Program-made: the position numbers and the translations under genes
The notes under the pieces: model-generated
The model's input: only the letters and a program-made list of their open reading frames with translations
Told to the model about the DNA's origin: nothing
Databases searched by the model: none
Shown here: positions 18,582 through 27,405 of the stretch, piece after piece
How the letters are laid out: the number at the start of each line of letters is the position of its first letter
Numbering within the stretch: the stretch's first letter is position 1
Assembly (NCBI GenBank): GCA_963702595.1
Contig: CAVPDC010000024.1
Span: forward strand, 1-64,000
Direction of reading: 5' to 3'
From: JALORV01 sp963702595
GTDB taxonomy: Bacteria; Pseudomonadota; Gammaproteobacteria; Burkholderiales; Burkholderiaceae_F
Length of the DNA stretch: 64,000 nt

Positions 18582-20198
18582 TCAGGCTTCGCCGGCGGGC
18601 GGCACGTGCGTCATCGCATGTTCCGCCAGCGCCGTGATGGTGAGTGAAGGATTGACGCCGGGATTGGCGGGCATCGCCGCGCCGTCGCAGACGATCAGGT
18701 TGCGGTAACCGAACACGCGACAGCGTGCATCCACGACGCCGCAGGCGGCATCTTCGCCCACGACGGCTCCTCCGAGGATGTGCGCGGTGGTCGGGACGTT
18801 GGCGATGGCCTCGAGCACTGCGCACTGCGCAACGCCTCCGGTGTGCTCGGCGAGCCATTCGGCCGCCTTGTTGCCGGCGTCGATGTAGGTGGGATTCGGC
18901 TTCTCCGGGTCCTGCTCGGTGGTCAGGCTAACACCGCGCCCAAACCAGCGGCGCCGGGCCCGGAACGAGATCGCGTTGTCGAGGGACTGCATCACCAGGA
19001 ACACGACAGTCCGGCGGCCCCACCCAAACGGCAGCAGCGTGCGGGCGAACTTCAGCGGGTGGCGCAGGATGTTTCCGAGCAGCTTCAGCGGCCGCGTGAT
19101 GCGCGTACCGTCACCGACGATCAATGTGAAGATCAGCGACATGAAGTCGCCCTTCGGACCGTAGGTGACGAACTCGATATGAGTGTCCTTACTCGTGTGG
19201 ATGCTCGAACTGATCGCGACATCGCGCGACGGCTCGAAGGTCGTGTCCGCCGGCAAGGTCACCGCCAGGATCGCCTCGCTGTTGGTACGCACGAGGCTGC
19301 CGAGACGGTCGCTGATGCCCGGCAGTGCGCCGGAGTGCTTGCACTGTGCAAGCAGGTCGTTCGTGCCAAGCGCGCCGGCCGCGAAGACGACGCCGCGCGC
19401 GCGCAAGGTTTGCCGCCCCTTGGCGAACCAGGCACCCGGCCGCTCCGCCGTCACGGCGTAGCCGTCAGTGCCATCGGCGGCACCGATCGGCCGCACGTCG
19501 ACGACCTGCCGCTCGGGCAGGACAGTGGCGCCGCGCTGCTCGGCAAACCAGAGGTAGTTCTTTAGCAAGGTGTTCTTCGCGCCAACGCGGCAGCCGACCA
19601 TGCAGGCTCCGCAGCGTGTGCACCCGGTGCGCGGCGGGCCGGTGCCGCCGAAGTACGGATCGGGTACTTCGCGACCCGGCTCGCCAAAGAAAACTCCGCA
19701 TGGCGTGCGCGTGAACGTCTCCGCGACTCCGAAAGCCTGGCCGACCTGCTGGAGGAGCCTTTGATTGTCGCTTCCGAACGGCACCGTCTGCACGCCCAGC
19801 ATGCGGGTGGCGGTGTCGTAGTGAGGCTTCAGTACGCTCGACCAGTCCGCGAGCGCCGCCCACTGCGGATTCGCGAAGAATGAAGGGGCCGCGCAATACA
19901 GCGTGTTTGCGTAGACGATGCTGCCGCCGCCGACACCGGAGCCGCTGGCGATCATCACGTCCTTGAACGGCGTGAGGCGGAAGATGCCGCGCAGGCCCAG
20001 CATGGGCACCCACAGGAAGTTGCGCAGATCCCACGTTGACTTCGCGTAGTCCTGGTCGCGGTAGCGCCGGCCGCGCTCCAGCACCACCACCCGGTAGCCT
20101 TTCTCCGACAGGCGCAGCGCAGCAACACTGCCGCCGAAGCCCGAGCCGATGACGATCCAGTCGAAATCGAATTGCCGCTCTTGTGGCTCGTCTTTCAT
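18582..20198 (-). CDS. GMC-family FAD oxidoreductase (cholesterol oxidase-like)
   Basis: A 538-residue flavoprotein alcohol/sterol-type oxidoreductase. The N-terminal FAD site is GSGFGGSVAALRL, and the GMC core shows GSGVGGGSIVYANTL. The insert GCTRCGACMVGCRVGAKNT has four Cys in C-x2-C-x2-C-x3-C spacing, as in the ChoD-like branch. The C-terminal substrate and FAD motif contains HILGGAV and NPGVNPSLTITALAE. No secretion signal is visible, so it is likely cytoplasmic. The 248 bp downstream, before the PpiC gene, contain no gene I can support. The exact substrate is unknown. Confidence 0.85.
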   Translation of the reverse strand: MKDEPQERQFDFDWIVIGSGFGGSVAALRLSEKGYRVVVLERGRRYRDQDYAKSTWDLRNFLWVPMLGLRGIFRLTPFKDVMIASGSGVGGGSIVYANTLYCAAPSFFANPQWAALADWSSVLKPHYDTATRMLGVQTVPFGSDNQRLLQQVGQAFGVAETFTRTPCGVFFGEPGREVPDPYFGGTGPPRTGCTRCGACMVGCRVGAKNTLLKNYLWFAEQRGATVLPERQVVDVRPIGAADGTDGYAVTAERPGAWFAKGRQTLRARGVVFAAGALGTNDLLAQCKHSGALPGISDRLGSLVRTNSEAILAVTLPADTTFEPSRDVAISSSIHTSKDTHIEFVTYGPKGDFMSLIFTLIVGDGTRITRPLKLLGNILRHPLKFARTLLPFGWGRRTVVFLVMQSLDNAISFRARRRWFGRGVSLTTEQDPEKPNPTYIDAGNKAAEWLAEHTGGVAQCAVLEAIANVPTTAHILGGAVVGEDAACGVVDARCRVFGYRNLIVCDGAAMPANPGVNPSLTITALAEHAMTHVPPAGEA

Positions 20199-20248
20199 CG
20201 TGCAGCCGTCGTCCGGCGCTCGCGCAGGCCCCGCGTGTGGCTTGGAGT

Positions 20249-22222
20249 TCAGGGCGTGACGATCCTGAAGGTGGGGTCGAACGCGACCACGTTAGCAAAC
20301 ACCGCACCGAAGACCTTGGGATCGCCGTCGACCTTCACCATGCCGGCCTGGGTGAGCTCCGCCAGCGTCTTGCCCTGCAGCAGCATCGCCAGAAATGCCG
20401 GTCGCGTCAGCGTCAGCGTCACATCGGGGTTCCGCAGTACGCGGCCCCGGGTGTTGTTCAGCACCGAGTTCGACAGCTCAAGCGCCCAGACTTCGTTGGT
20501 GTCGGTAAAAACCATCGCGATGGCCGCCTTCATGCCATCGGTCTTCTCGTGGTTCAGGCGCAGCGCGATGAAATCGAACAGCAGCTCGTTGGTCATGCCG
20601 CGCACCGTATCCGGCCCGCTGGTGCTCTGGGGGATCTTCTGAGGCCCGCTGCGCAGCTCAAACGCACCCATCAGGTAAGCGTTGCGCCAGGTGGCCGATT
20701 CGGCCTGGTAGCCCAGCTGTTCCAGAGCATCGGCCTGCAGCGCACGCGCCTCGGCGTTGTCCGGGTTGGCGAAAACCACGTGGTTCACCACTTCGACGAC
20801 CCAGCGGAAGTCGCCGGCGGCGTACGCCTTGCGGCCGTTGGCGAGGACAGCCGCCTCGCCGCCCATGGCGGCAACATAGCGCTTGGCTGTCTCGATCCGG
20901 GGCAGGCGATGCAGCGTCGCCGGGTTGGCGTCGTAGAAACCGAGGTAGTAGTTGTAGACGGCGCGCAGGTTGTGACTCAGCGTTCCGTAGTAGCCGCGCG
21001 AACTGGCGTCGGAGGCGAGCTCCTTCGGAAAGAACGGTGCATTGCCGAGTTCATCCATCGTCTGGCCCTGATTGGCCAGGTGCAGCGCGCGATCGTGCAG
21101 GAAGCGGTAGGTGTCGCGCTGGTTGGCCAGGTAGCGCCGGATGTTCGCTTTGCCCCAGGTCGGCCAGTGGTGGCTGGCGAACGCCACCTCGGCATCGGGA
21201 AAGAGGTCGAGTGTTTCGTTGATGTATTTGCTCCAGCCCAGGGCGTCACGAACCTTGGCACCGCGGATCGTGTAGATGTTGTGCATCAGCTTGACCGCCA
21301 CTTCCGAGAGACACAGCGCCTTCCTGTCCGGGAAGTAAAACATCATCTCCGACGGCGCCTCGGAGCCCTGTGCCATCTGGAACTGGATGCGCACGCCATC
21401 GATCACCATCTCCTCGCCGGTCTTTTTGATGAGGTGCGTCGGCGGGATCAGTCCGATCACGCCGTTGCTGAGACCCAGACCGAGCCCGGTGCCGACCGAA
21501 CTCCTGTCGTCGGCCGGCAGCGAGACACCGTACATGTAGTTGGCACGGCGCGTCATCGCATTGCCGGCGAGGACGTTTTCGGCGACGGCGTTGTCCATGA
21601 AGCCGTCGGGCGCGATGATCCTGATCTTGCCGGAGCGCACGTCGGCCTCGTCGGCGACGCCCCGCACGCCGCCGTAGTGGTCGGCATGACTGTGCGTGTA
21701 GATCACCGCCACCACCGGCTTGGTACTTCGCAGGCGTTCCATCGCCAGCTTGAGCCCCGCGCGCGCCATTTCCGCGGTCAGCAGCGTGTCGATGACGATC
21801 CAGCCGTTCGTGCCCTCGACCAGCGTCATGTTGGCGATGTCATAACCGCGGATCTGGTAGATGCCGTCCGTAACCTTGAACAGTCCCTGCGCCGTGTTCA
21901 GAGTCTGCTGCCGCCACAAACTCGGATTGACGGTCGACGGCGCGGCTCCCTTGACGAAGTCAAAGCGCTGCGCGTCCCAGACGATGCGGCCGTCGGCGGC
22001 TTTGACCAGTGGCTCGCTGAGTCCGGCGAGCCGGCCGCGCGTGGCGTCTTCGAAGTCCTGCCGGTCATTCAGCGACATCGATTGCAGGACTGCGGCGTTC
22101 GCGCGTTCGGTCGCCGCGGTGGCCGGACGCGGTGAAGCGCCCGCCGTCGCCTGCGCCAGGGCGCTCTGACCCGTCACCGCCATCAGGCAAGCCGACGCGA
22201 CACACAGGAAGCGCTTCTTCAT
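20249..22222 (-). CDS. Alkyl sulfatase, metallo-beta-lactamase fold (SdsA1/BDS1-like)
   Basis: A 657-residue exported sulfatase that hydrolyses alkyl sulfate esters such as SDS. A signal peptide (VASACLMAVTGQSALAQ) is followed by the N-terminal metallo-beta-lactamase domain with zinc motif THSHADHYGG and downstream metal and substrate residues in LSEVAVKLMHN and ASHHWPTWG. A dimerisation region and a C-terminal SCP2-like domain follow. ATG 22222 is supported by a GAGGAG ribosome-binding site. The 254 bp between it and phaB hold no gene; a 7-bp stem lies at 22423-22439. Confidence 0.92.
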   Translation of the reverse strand: MKKRFLCVASACLMAVTGQSALAQATAGASPRPATAATERANAAVLQSMSLNDRQDFEDATRGRLAGLSEPLVKAADGRIVWDAQRFDFVKGAAPSTVNPSLWRQQTLNTAQGLFKVTDGIYQIRGYDIANMTLVEGTNGWIVIDTLLTAEMARAGLKLAMERLRSTKPVVAVIYTHSHADHYGGVRGVADEADVRSGKIRIIAPDGFMDNAVAENVLAGNAMTRRANYMYGVSLPADDRSSVGTGLGLGLSNGVIGLIPPTHLIKKTGEEMVIDGVRIQFQMAQGSEAPSEMMFYFPDRKALCLSEVAVKLMHNIYTIRGAKVRDALGWSKYINETLDLFPDAEVAFASHHWPTWGKANIRRYLANQRDTYRFLHDRALHLANQGQTMDELGNAPFFPKELASDASSRGYYGTLSHNLRAVYNYYLGFYDANPATLHRLPRIETAKRYVAAMGGEAAVLANGRKAYAAGDFRWVVEVVNHVVFANPDNAEARALQADALEQLGYQAESATWRNAYLMGAFELRSGPQKIPQSTSGPDTVRGMTNELLFDFIALRLNHEKTDGMKAAIAMVFTDTNEVWALELSNSVLNNTRGRVLRNPDVTLTLTRPAFLAMLLQGKTLAELTQAGMVKVDGDPKVFGAVFANVVAFDPTFRIVTP

Positions 22223-22476
22223 ACGAAACTCCTCTTGGCAGGAAAGACGGTGGCGAGTGCGGGCCTGCACCCGCCACCGCTGCACAACTTCGTCAGGGTC
22301 GAAAGTCTGAAGCCACCGGAACTGAGGCCGCCACGAAGTTGCTCGGCGGCGCCTTGGGCAACCCGCCGAGGAACGTGCCCGGTCCGTCGGCTGCCACCGC
22401 CACCGGTCTCGGCCGGATACGGCGGCAGCCGTGCTGCCGAGCTCGTCGAACTGTCCCCGTGCCCGTGCCGGCGCGG

Positions 22477-23211
22477 TCAGCCCATGTGCAGGCCGCCGTT
22501 GCAGGAGAAGTCGGCGCCCGTTGTGAAACCGGAATCCTCGCCCGCTAGCCAGGTCACGATCGAGCCAATCTCATCCGGCGTGCCAAGGCGTTTCACCGGA
22601 ATGGTCTCAACGATCTTTTCGAGAATCTGCGGCTTGATGGCCATGACCATTTCGGTGCCGATGTAGCCAGGGCTCACGGTGTTCACTGTGACGCCCTTTG
22701 CGGCGAGTTCCTGCGCCAGCGCCATCGTGAAGCCGTGCATGCCCGCCTTGGCGGCCGAGTAGTTCGTCTGACCGGCCTGGCCCTTTTCGCCGTTGACCGA
22801 GCTGATCTGGATGATGCGGCCCCAGCCCTTCTCGACCATGCCGGGCACGACCTGCTTGGTGACGTTGAACATGCTGTTGAGGTTGGTGTCGATGACCGCA
22901 TCCCAGTCCTCGCGAGTCATCTTCAGGAACATGCGGTCACGCGTGATGCCGGCGTTGTTCACCAGAACGTCGATCGGGCCATGTTCCGCCACGGCCTTCG
23001 TAAAGGCGGCCTCGGTGCTGCTCCAGTCGGCCACATTGCCGACCGACGCGTAAAAGTTGTAGCCAAGCGCCTTCTGCTCGCCCAGCCACTTGTTGAAATC
23101 GCGGCTCGGCCCGCAGCCGGCGATGACCGTGAAGCCGCCCTTCGACAGCCGCTGGCAGATCGCCGTGCCTATGCCGCCCATGCCACCCGTTACGTACGCC
23201 ACCTTTGCCAT
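22477..23211 (-). CDS. phaB: Acetoacetyl-CoA reductase
   Basis: NADPH-dependent short-chain dehydrogenase that reduces acetoacetyl-CoA to (R)-3-hydroxybutyryl-CoA for PHB. The 244-residue product has the Rossmann motif GGMGGIG, the NNAGITRD segment, and the catalytic Ser (QISSVNG) and YSAAK. It closely follows PhaB family layout (VSPGYIGTEMV, NGGLHMG at the end). Last gene of phaC-phaA-phaB on the minus strand, separated from phaA by 131 bp that hold a strong hairpin. Confidence 0.95.
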   Translation of the reverse strand: MAKVAYVTGGMGGIGTAICQRLSKGGFTVIAGCGPSRDFNKWLGEQKALGYNFYASVGNVADWSSTEAAFTKAVAEHGPIDVLVNNAGITRDRMFLKMTREDWDAVIDTNLNSMFNVTKQVVPGMVEKGWGRIIQISSVNGEKGQAGQTNYSAAKAGMHGFTMALAQELAAKGVTVNTVSPGYIGTEMVMAIKPQILEKIVETIPVKRLGTPDEIGSIVTWLAGEDSGFTTGADFSCNGGLHMG

Positions 23212-23246
23212 TTCTGTCTCCGCATGTTGTTAAGTGCTGTTGTATT

Positions 23247-23281
23247 CGGGTCGGGCGCCAGGCCGTTCGAGGCCCGACCCG
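23247..23281 (-). repeat. 10-bp perfect hairpin between phaA and phaB
   Basis: CGGGTCGGGC and GCCCGACCCG form a perfect stem around a 15-base loop. There is no T-run after it in the transcribed direction, so it looks more like an mRNA processing or stability element than a terminator. A separate 10-bp palindrome (CTCGGCCGAG, 23291-23300) lies beside it. Confidence 0.55.
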
Positions 23282-23342
23282 CAAAAATTACTCGGCCGAG
23301 TGCACGTGCGACGCGCAGCGTCGTGTATGCGGGGCCGACCGG

Positions 23343-24533
23343 CTACCGCTCTACAGTCAACGCCACGCCCATGCCACCGCCGATACACAGGGCCGCGAGT
23401 CCTTTCTTCGCGTCGCGCCGATTCATCTCGTGCAGCAGCGTGACCAGGACGCGGCAGCCCGAGGCGCCGATCGGGTGGCCAAGCGCGATGGCGCCGCCGT
23501 TGACGTTGATCTTGTCCTTGTGCGGCGCCTTCTCCCACCCAAGGTCCTTGTTCACCGCACAGGCCTGCGCCGCGAACGCTTCGTTCAGTTCCATCAGGTC
23601 GAGTTGCTCCGCCTTCCAGCCGGACTTCTCGAGCGCCTTGCGCGACGCCGGTGCCGGGCCCATGCCCATCAACGACGGATCGACGCCGGCAGAGGCGAAG
23701 CTCACGATTCGCGCCAGCGGCTTCAGTCCGAGCGCCTTGGCCTTGTCGGCCGACATCACGAGCACGGCGGCCGCGCCATCGTTGATGCCGGAAGCGTTGC
23801 CGGCCGTCACACTGCCCTGCTTGTCGAACGCGGGCTTCAGTCCGGCGAGCACTTCGGCATTGGACTTGCGATTGATGAATTCATCGGTGTCGAACACGAT
23901 CGGGTCGCCCTTGCGCTGCGGGATCGTCACCGGGACGATCTCGTCCTTGAACCGCCCTGCGTCCTGGGCGGCGGCCGCCTTGGTCTGCGATGCCAATGCC
24001 AGTGCATCCTGCGCGGCACGATCGATGCCGTGCGCCTTGGCCACGTTCTCCGCGGTGATTCCCATGTGGTACTGGTTGTAGACGTCCCACAGGCCGTCGA
24101 CGATCATGCTGTCGATGATCTTCGCATCGCCCATGCGGAAGCCGTCACGCGAGCCCAGCATCACGTGCGGCGACGCGCTCATGTTCTCCTGCCCGCCCGC
24201 GATGACGATCTGCGCGTCGCCGTTGCGGATTGCCTGCGCTGCCAGCATCACGGCCTTGAGCCCGGAACCGCAGACCTTGTTGATCGTCATCGCCGGCACT
24301 GTCACCGGCAGCCCGGCCTTGATGGCGGCCTGGCGCGCAGGGTTCTGGCCGCTGCCGGCCGTCAGCACCTGCCCCAGAATCACCTCGTCGACCTGATCGG
24401 CCGCCACGCCGGCACGGCGCAGGACTTCCTTGATGACGATGGCACCGAGCTCGGGCGCGGGGATCTTGGCGAGCGCGCCGCCGAACTTTCCGATGGCGGT
24501 CCGTGCGGCCGCGACGATGACTGCTTCGGTCAT
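23343..24533 (-). CDS. phaA: Acetyl-CoA acetyltransferase (PHB beta-ketothiolase)
   Basis: Condenses two acetyl-CoA to acetoacetyl-CoA, the first PHB step. The 396-residue thiolase carries active-site Cys in NKVCGSGLKAV, catalytic His in GHPIGASG and the second Cys in CIGGGMG. Position between phaC and phaB supports the PhaA role, whereas the paralogue at 8544-9725 lies elsewhere. ATG 24533 begins directly with the conserved region (TEAVIVAAARTAIGKFGG). Confidence 0.95.
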   Translation of the reverse strand: MTEAVIVAAARTAIGKFGGALAKIPAPELGAIVIKEVLRRAGVAADQVDEVILGQVLTAGSGQNPARQAAIKAGLPVTVPAMTINKVCGSGLKAVMLAAQAIRNGDAQIVIAGGQENMSASPHVMLGSRDGFRMGDAKIIDSMIVDGLWDVYNQYHMGITAENVAKAHGIDRAAQDALALASQTKAAAAQDAGRFKDEIVPVTIPQRKGDPIVFDTDEFINRKSNAEVLAGLKPAFDKQGSVTAGNASGINDGAAAVLVMSADKAKALGLKPLARIVSFASAGVDPSLMGMGPAPASRKALEKSGWKAEQLDLMELNEAFAAQACAVNKDLGWEKAPHKDKINVNGGAIALGHPIGASGCRVLVTLLHEMNRRDAKKGLAALCIGGGMGVALTVER

Positions 24534-24560
24534 GAAATGACTCCGTGGTGAGTGCTGATG

Positions 24561-24587
24561 CGACGGCAGGCCTGATGCCCGCCGTCG
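24561..24587 (-). repeat. 7-bp hairpin between phaC and phaA
   Basis: CGACGGC at 24561-24567 and GCCGTCG at 24581-24587 pair around a 13-base loop in the 72-bp gap. No T-run follows, so termination is not suggested. Confidence 0.35.
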
Positions 24588-24605
24588 AAGGATGCTAGCG
24601 CGGTC

Positions 24606-26486
24606 CTATGCCTTTTCCTTGACGTAGATCCCGGGTGCCGGCACGGTCGGCTTGTAATTGACATTGCCATATTGCTTTGGTGCCGGCTTGAGCGACCCCG
24701 AGTAGCGCGCCAGCCACCGGCTCCAGTCCGGCCACCAGCTGCCCGGATGCTCCACCGCACTGTTGAACCAGGCATCGGAGTTGGCTGGCAACGTGTCGTC
24801 AGCTCCCGCCCAGTAGTTGCGCTTGTTCTTCGTCGGCGGATTGATCGTGCCGGCGATGTGTCCGCTGGCGCCCAGCACGTATCGCACGCCGCCCGCCTTG
24901 CCGCCGCCCGGCAGAGTGCGTGCCGAGGCGTACGCCGCCTTCCACGGCACGATGTGATCTTCCTTCGCGGCAAAAACGTACGTCGGGACCTGGATCCGGC
25001 CGAGGTCGACCGGCTGCCCGCAGGTGTGCAGCTTGCCCGGGACGCGCAGGTTGTTCTCGAGGTACATGTTGCGCAGGTACCAGGAATACATCGGGCCTGG
25101 AAGGCTGGTGCTGTCGCCGTTCCAGTAGAGCAGGTCGAATGCGGGCGGCGACTTGCCCTCAAGGTAGTTGCTGACGACGTAGTTCCAGACCAGATCGTTA
25201 GGACGCAGGCTCGAGAACGTGTTGCCAAGTTCGAGCCCCGGCATGATGCCGCCACGCGCGAACTGCTGCTCGCGCAGGCGCACCTGGGCCTCGTCGATGA
25301 AGACATCGAGCACGCCCGCGTCCTCGAAGTCGAGCAGCGCCGTCATCATCGTGAGGCTCGTGAGCGGCTGTTCGCCGCGCGCGTACATCACAGCCAGCGC
25401 ATTAGCGATCAACGTGCCGCCGACACAGAAGCCGAGCGCATTGATCTGCTTGCTGCCCGTGATCTCCTGCACACTGTGGATCGCGGTGATGACGCCCTTA
25501 TCGAGGTAGTCGTCCCAGGTGACATGGGCCTCGGGCTGCTTCGGGTTCTTCCAGGAGACCACGAACACCGTGTGGCCCTGCTCGACCGCGTAGCGGATGA
25601 ACGAGTTCTCGGGTTGCAGGTCGAGGATGTAGAACTTGTTGATGCACGGCGGCACCATGAGGAACGGCCGCGAGTAGACCTTCTCGGTCAGGGGCTTGTA
25701 CTGGATCAGCTCGAACAGCTGGTTCGTGAAGACGACCCGCCCCTCACTGGTTGCGACGTTGCGCCCGACCTCGAAGGCGCTCTCATCGGTCATCGAGATC
25801 TTGCCTTTGCCGATGTCATTCAGCAGATTGTCGAGTCCGGCCTTGAGACTTTCACCGCTCGTCTCGAGCAGGGTCTGCTGCGCTTTCGGATTGAAGGCAA
25901 AGAAGTTTGCCGGCGAAACCGCGTCGACCCACTGAGACACTGCGAACTTCACGCGCTTGCGCGTCTTCTTGTCGCCCTGGACGCTGTCGGCCAGGCGGTT
26001 CATGAACTCGGAGTTCAACAGGTACGTGCGCGCGTAGAACGACGCGAGCGAGTTCTTCTGCCAGCTCGGGTCCGAGAAGCGCGGGTCGGATATCGGCGCG
26101 GTCGTACGCTCCGGATGCGTGAAGAAGTCGTTCCACAGTCCGGTCAGCTGCTGGACGTAGTCCTGCTGCATCTCGAGCAGCCTCTCCGGCCCGAGCGGCA
26201 TCGCGTTCACCTGCGGCAATGACGATTGCTGCAGCCACGGCAGCGAAAAGTTAAAGGGCTCCATGCTGCCAAGCGCGTACACGGCGCCGTGCTTTTCTGC
26301 GGACGCACTCTTCGGTGCCGCGGACGTCGACTCGCCCGATACCGCCGGCCCGCCGCGACGGACTGCCGCGGACTTGGCCTTCGCCTTGGAGACACGCTTG
26401 CGGGCGCGTCGCGGCGTGCTGGCGGATTTGCCACGAGTGCCGCCTGCTGCGGTCCGGGTTGCGCGTCCGACCTTTGAAGTCGCCAT
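24606..26486 (-). CDS. phaC: Class I polyhydroxyalkanoate synthase with basic N-terminal extension
   Basis: Polymerises (R)-3-hydroxyacyl-CoA into PHA on granules. The 626-residue protein carries the lipase-like box GFCVGG with the catalytic Cys and the catalytic-His segment GASGHIAG; the class I PhaC N-terminal domain (SDPSWQKNSLASFYARTYLL) is clear. The first roughly 75 residues are unusual: Lys, Arg, Ala and Ser rich (TPRRARKRVSKAKAKSAAVRR), like a histone-type tail. ATG 26486 is chosen for its GGAGGAG ribosome-binding site; an open frame continues upstream without support. First gene of phaCAB. Confidence 0.95.
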   Translation of the reverse strand: MATSKVGRATRTAAGGTRGKSASTPRRARKRVSKAKAKSAAVRRGGPAVSGESTSAAPKSASAEKHGAVYALGSMEPFNFSLPWLQQSSLPQVNAMPLGPERLLEMQQDYVQQLTGLWNDFFTHPERTTAPISDPRFSDPSWQKNSLASFYARTYLLNSEFMNRLADSVQGDKKTRKRVKFAVSQWVDAVSPANFFAFNPKAQQTLLETSGESLKAGLDNLLNDIGKGKISMTDESAFEVGRNVATSEGRVVFTNQLFELIQYKPLTEKVYSRPFLMVPPCINKFYILDLQPENSFIRYAVEQGHTVFVVSWKNPKQPEAHVTWDDYLDKGVITAIHSVQEITGSKQINALGFCVGGTLIANALAVMYARGEQPLTSLTMMTALLDFEDAGVLDVFIDEAQVRLREQQFARGGIMPGLELGNTFSSLRPNDLVWNYVVSNYLEGKSPPAFDLLYWNGDSTSLPGPMYSWYLRNMYLENNLRVPGKLHTCGQPVDLGRIQVPTYVFAAKEDHIVPWKAAYASARTLPGGGKAGGVRYVLGASGHIAGTINPPTKNKRNYWAGADDTLPANSDAWFNSAVEHPGSWWPDWSRWLARYSGSLKPAPKQYGNVNYKPTVPAPGIYVKEKA

Positions 26487-26549
26487 GTCTCCTCCGGTGT
26501 TGGTGGCCGGTGGACCGAATGATCCCTGCGGCTCTAGCTCAGTCTTGCG

Positions 26550-26578
26550 ATTCTCCACAAGGCGCGGAGCATGGTCAA
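26550..26578 (-). promoter_or_regulatory. Candidate sigma-70 promoter of phaCAB
   Basis: On the minus strand TTGACC (26578-26573) and GAGAAT (26555-26550) are 17 bp apart, about 65 bp before the phaC ATG. The hexamers match consensus at 5 of 6 and 4 of 6 positions. It lies in the pgeF-phaC gap. Confidence 0.4.
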
Positions 26579-26640
26579 ACCAGTCATTCCACCAGTCCCA
26601 TCCGTTTGCAGTCGGCTCGTTCGACTCGTGAGACGGTGCA

Positions 26641-27405
26641 CTAGCGATCGATCCAGACCAGGGCTGCATGGCGGCCCGTGACGCGGTCGCGCCGGTGACT
26701 GTAGAAGCGGTCGGGGTCGCAGTATGTGCAGACGCCGCCACCGAACACTGCATCGACCCCTGCTGCGGCCAGCGCCATGCGGCCGAGCGCGAACAGGTCA
26801 GCGCGATACTTGCCCGTGCCGGCAGGCACGAAAGCCGCTGCCGCGCCCTGCAGGCCCGCCGTCATTGCCTGCAGCACGTCGCCTCCGACCTCGAAGTGAT
26901 CCGGCCCGATGGCGGGTCCGAGATAGGCGATGAGCCGCGCGTCCGGCTCGCCCAGCCGACCCCGCATCGCCCGGACCGTGGCCTGCAGGATGCCCGCCGC
27001 GAGGCCGCGCCAACCGGCGTGTGCCACGCCCACACAACGACCGCGTTCGTCAGCGAGCAGCACCGGCATGCAGTCGGCCACCATGACCACCGCCACCGTT
27101 CCGGGTTGGTCGGTCACCGCTGCGTCCGCTTCCACGATCCCGTCCACTGTGGCGGCGTCGACCACCTGCGGACCGTGCACCTGCCTGAGCCAGCGCGGCT
27201 CGCCGGGCAGCGATTCGCGCAGGCATGCGCGGTTGGCAGCGACGACGGAGACGTCATCACCGGATCCGAGGCCGAGGTTCATGCCGCCGCCACCGCCTGG
27301 TGCACCGTAGGCGCCGGTCGAAGCGCCACCCACGCGCGTCGTGATGATTGCCCTCACGCGGGGCGGCATGGGCCAGTCAGGGCGGATCCATTCGGCTGAC
27401 GTCAT
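26641..27405 (-). CDS. pgeF: Peptidoglycan editing factor / multicopper-like YfiH protein
   Basis: A 254-residue member of the YfiH/DUF152 (Cu-oxidase 4) family, implicated in removing mis-incorporated residues in cell-wall precursors and in purine nucleoside phosphorolysis. The metal-site residues are in LRQVHG, VADCMPVLL and GVAHAGWRG, and the conserved CTYCDPDRFYSHRRD segment is near the end. Its start overlaps the rluD stop as ATGA, forming the common betaproteobacterial rluD-pgeF pair. Confidence 0.93.
   Translation of the reverse strand: MTSAEWIRPDWPMPPRVRAIITTRVGGASTGAYGAPGGGGGMNLGLGSGDDVSVVAANRACLRESLPGEPRWLRQVHGPQVVDAATVDGIVEADAAVTDQPGTVAVVMVADCMPVLLADERGRCVGVAHAGWRGLAAGILQATVRAMRGRLGEPDARLIAYLGPAIGPDHFEVGGDVLQAMTAGLQGAAAAFVPAGTGKYRADLFALGRMALAAAGVDAVFGGGVCTYCDPDRFYSHRRDRVTGRHAALVWIDR

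Noticed and set aside
22423..22439. Stem CGGCAGC/GCTGCCG as a phaB terminator
   Set aside because: Only 7 bp with a 3-base loop and no T-run; such stems arise often by chance at this GC content.
26487..26753. Longer phaC start adding up to 89 residues
   Set aside because: The strongest ribosome-binding site and a candidate promoter both favour ATG 26486; part of the extension overlaps pgeF coding.
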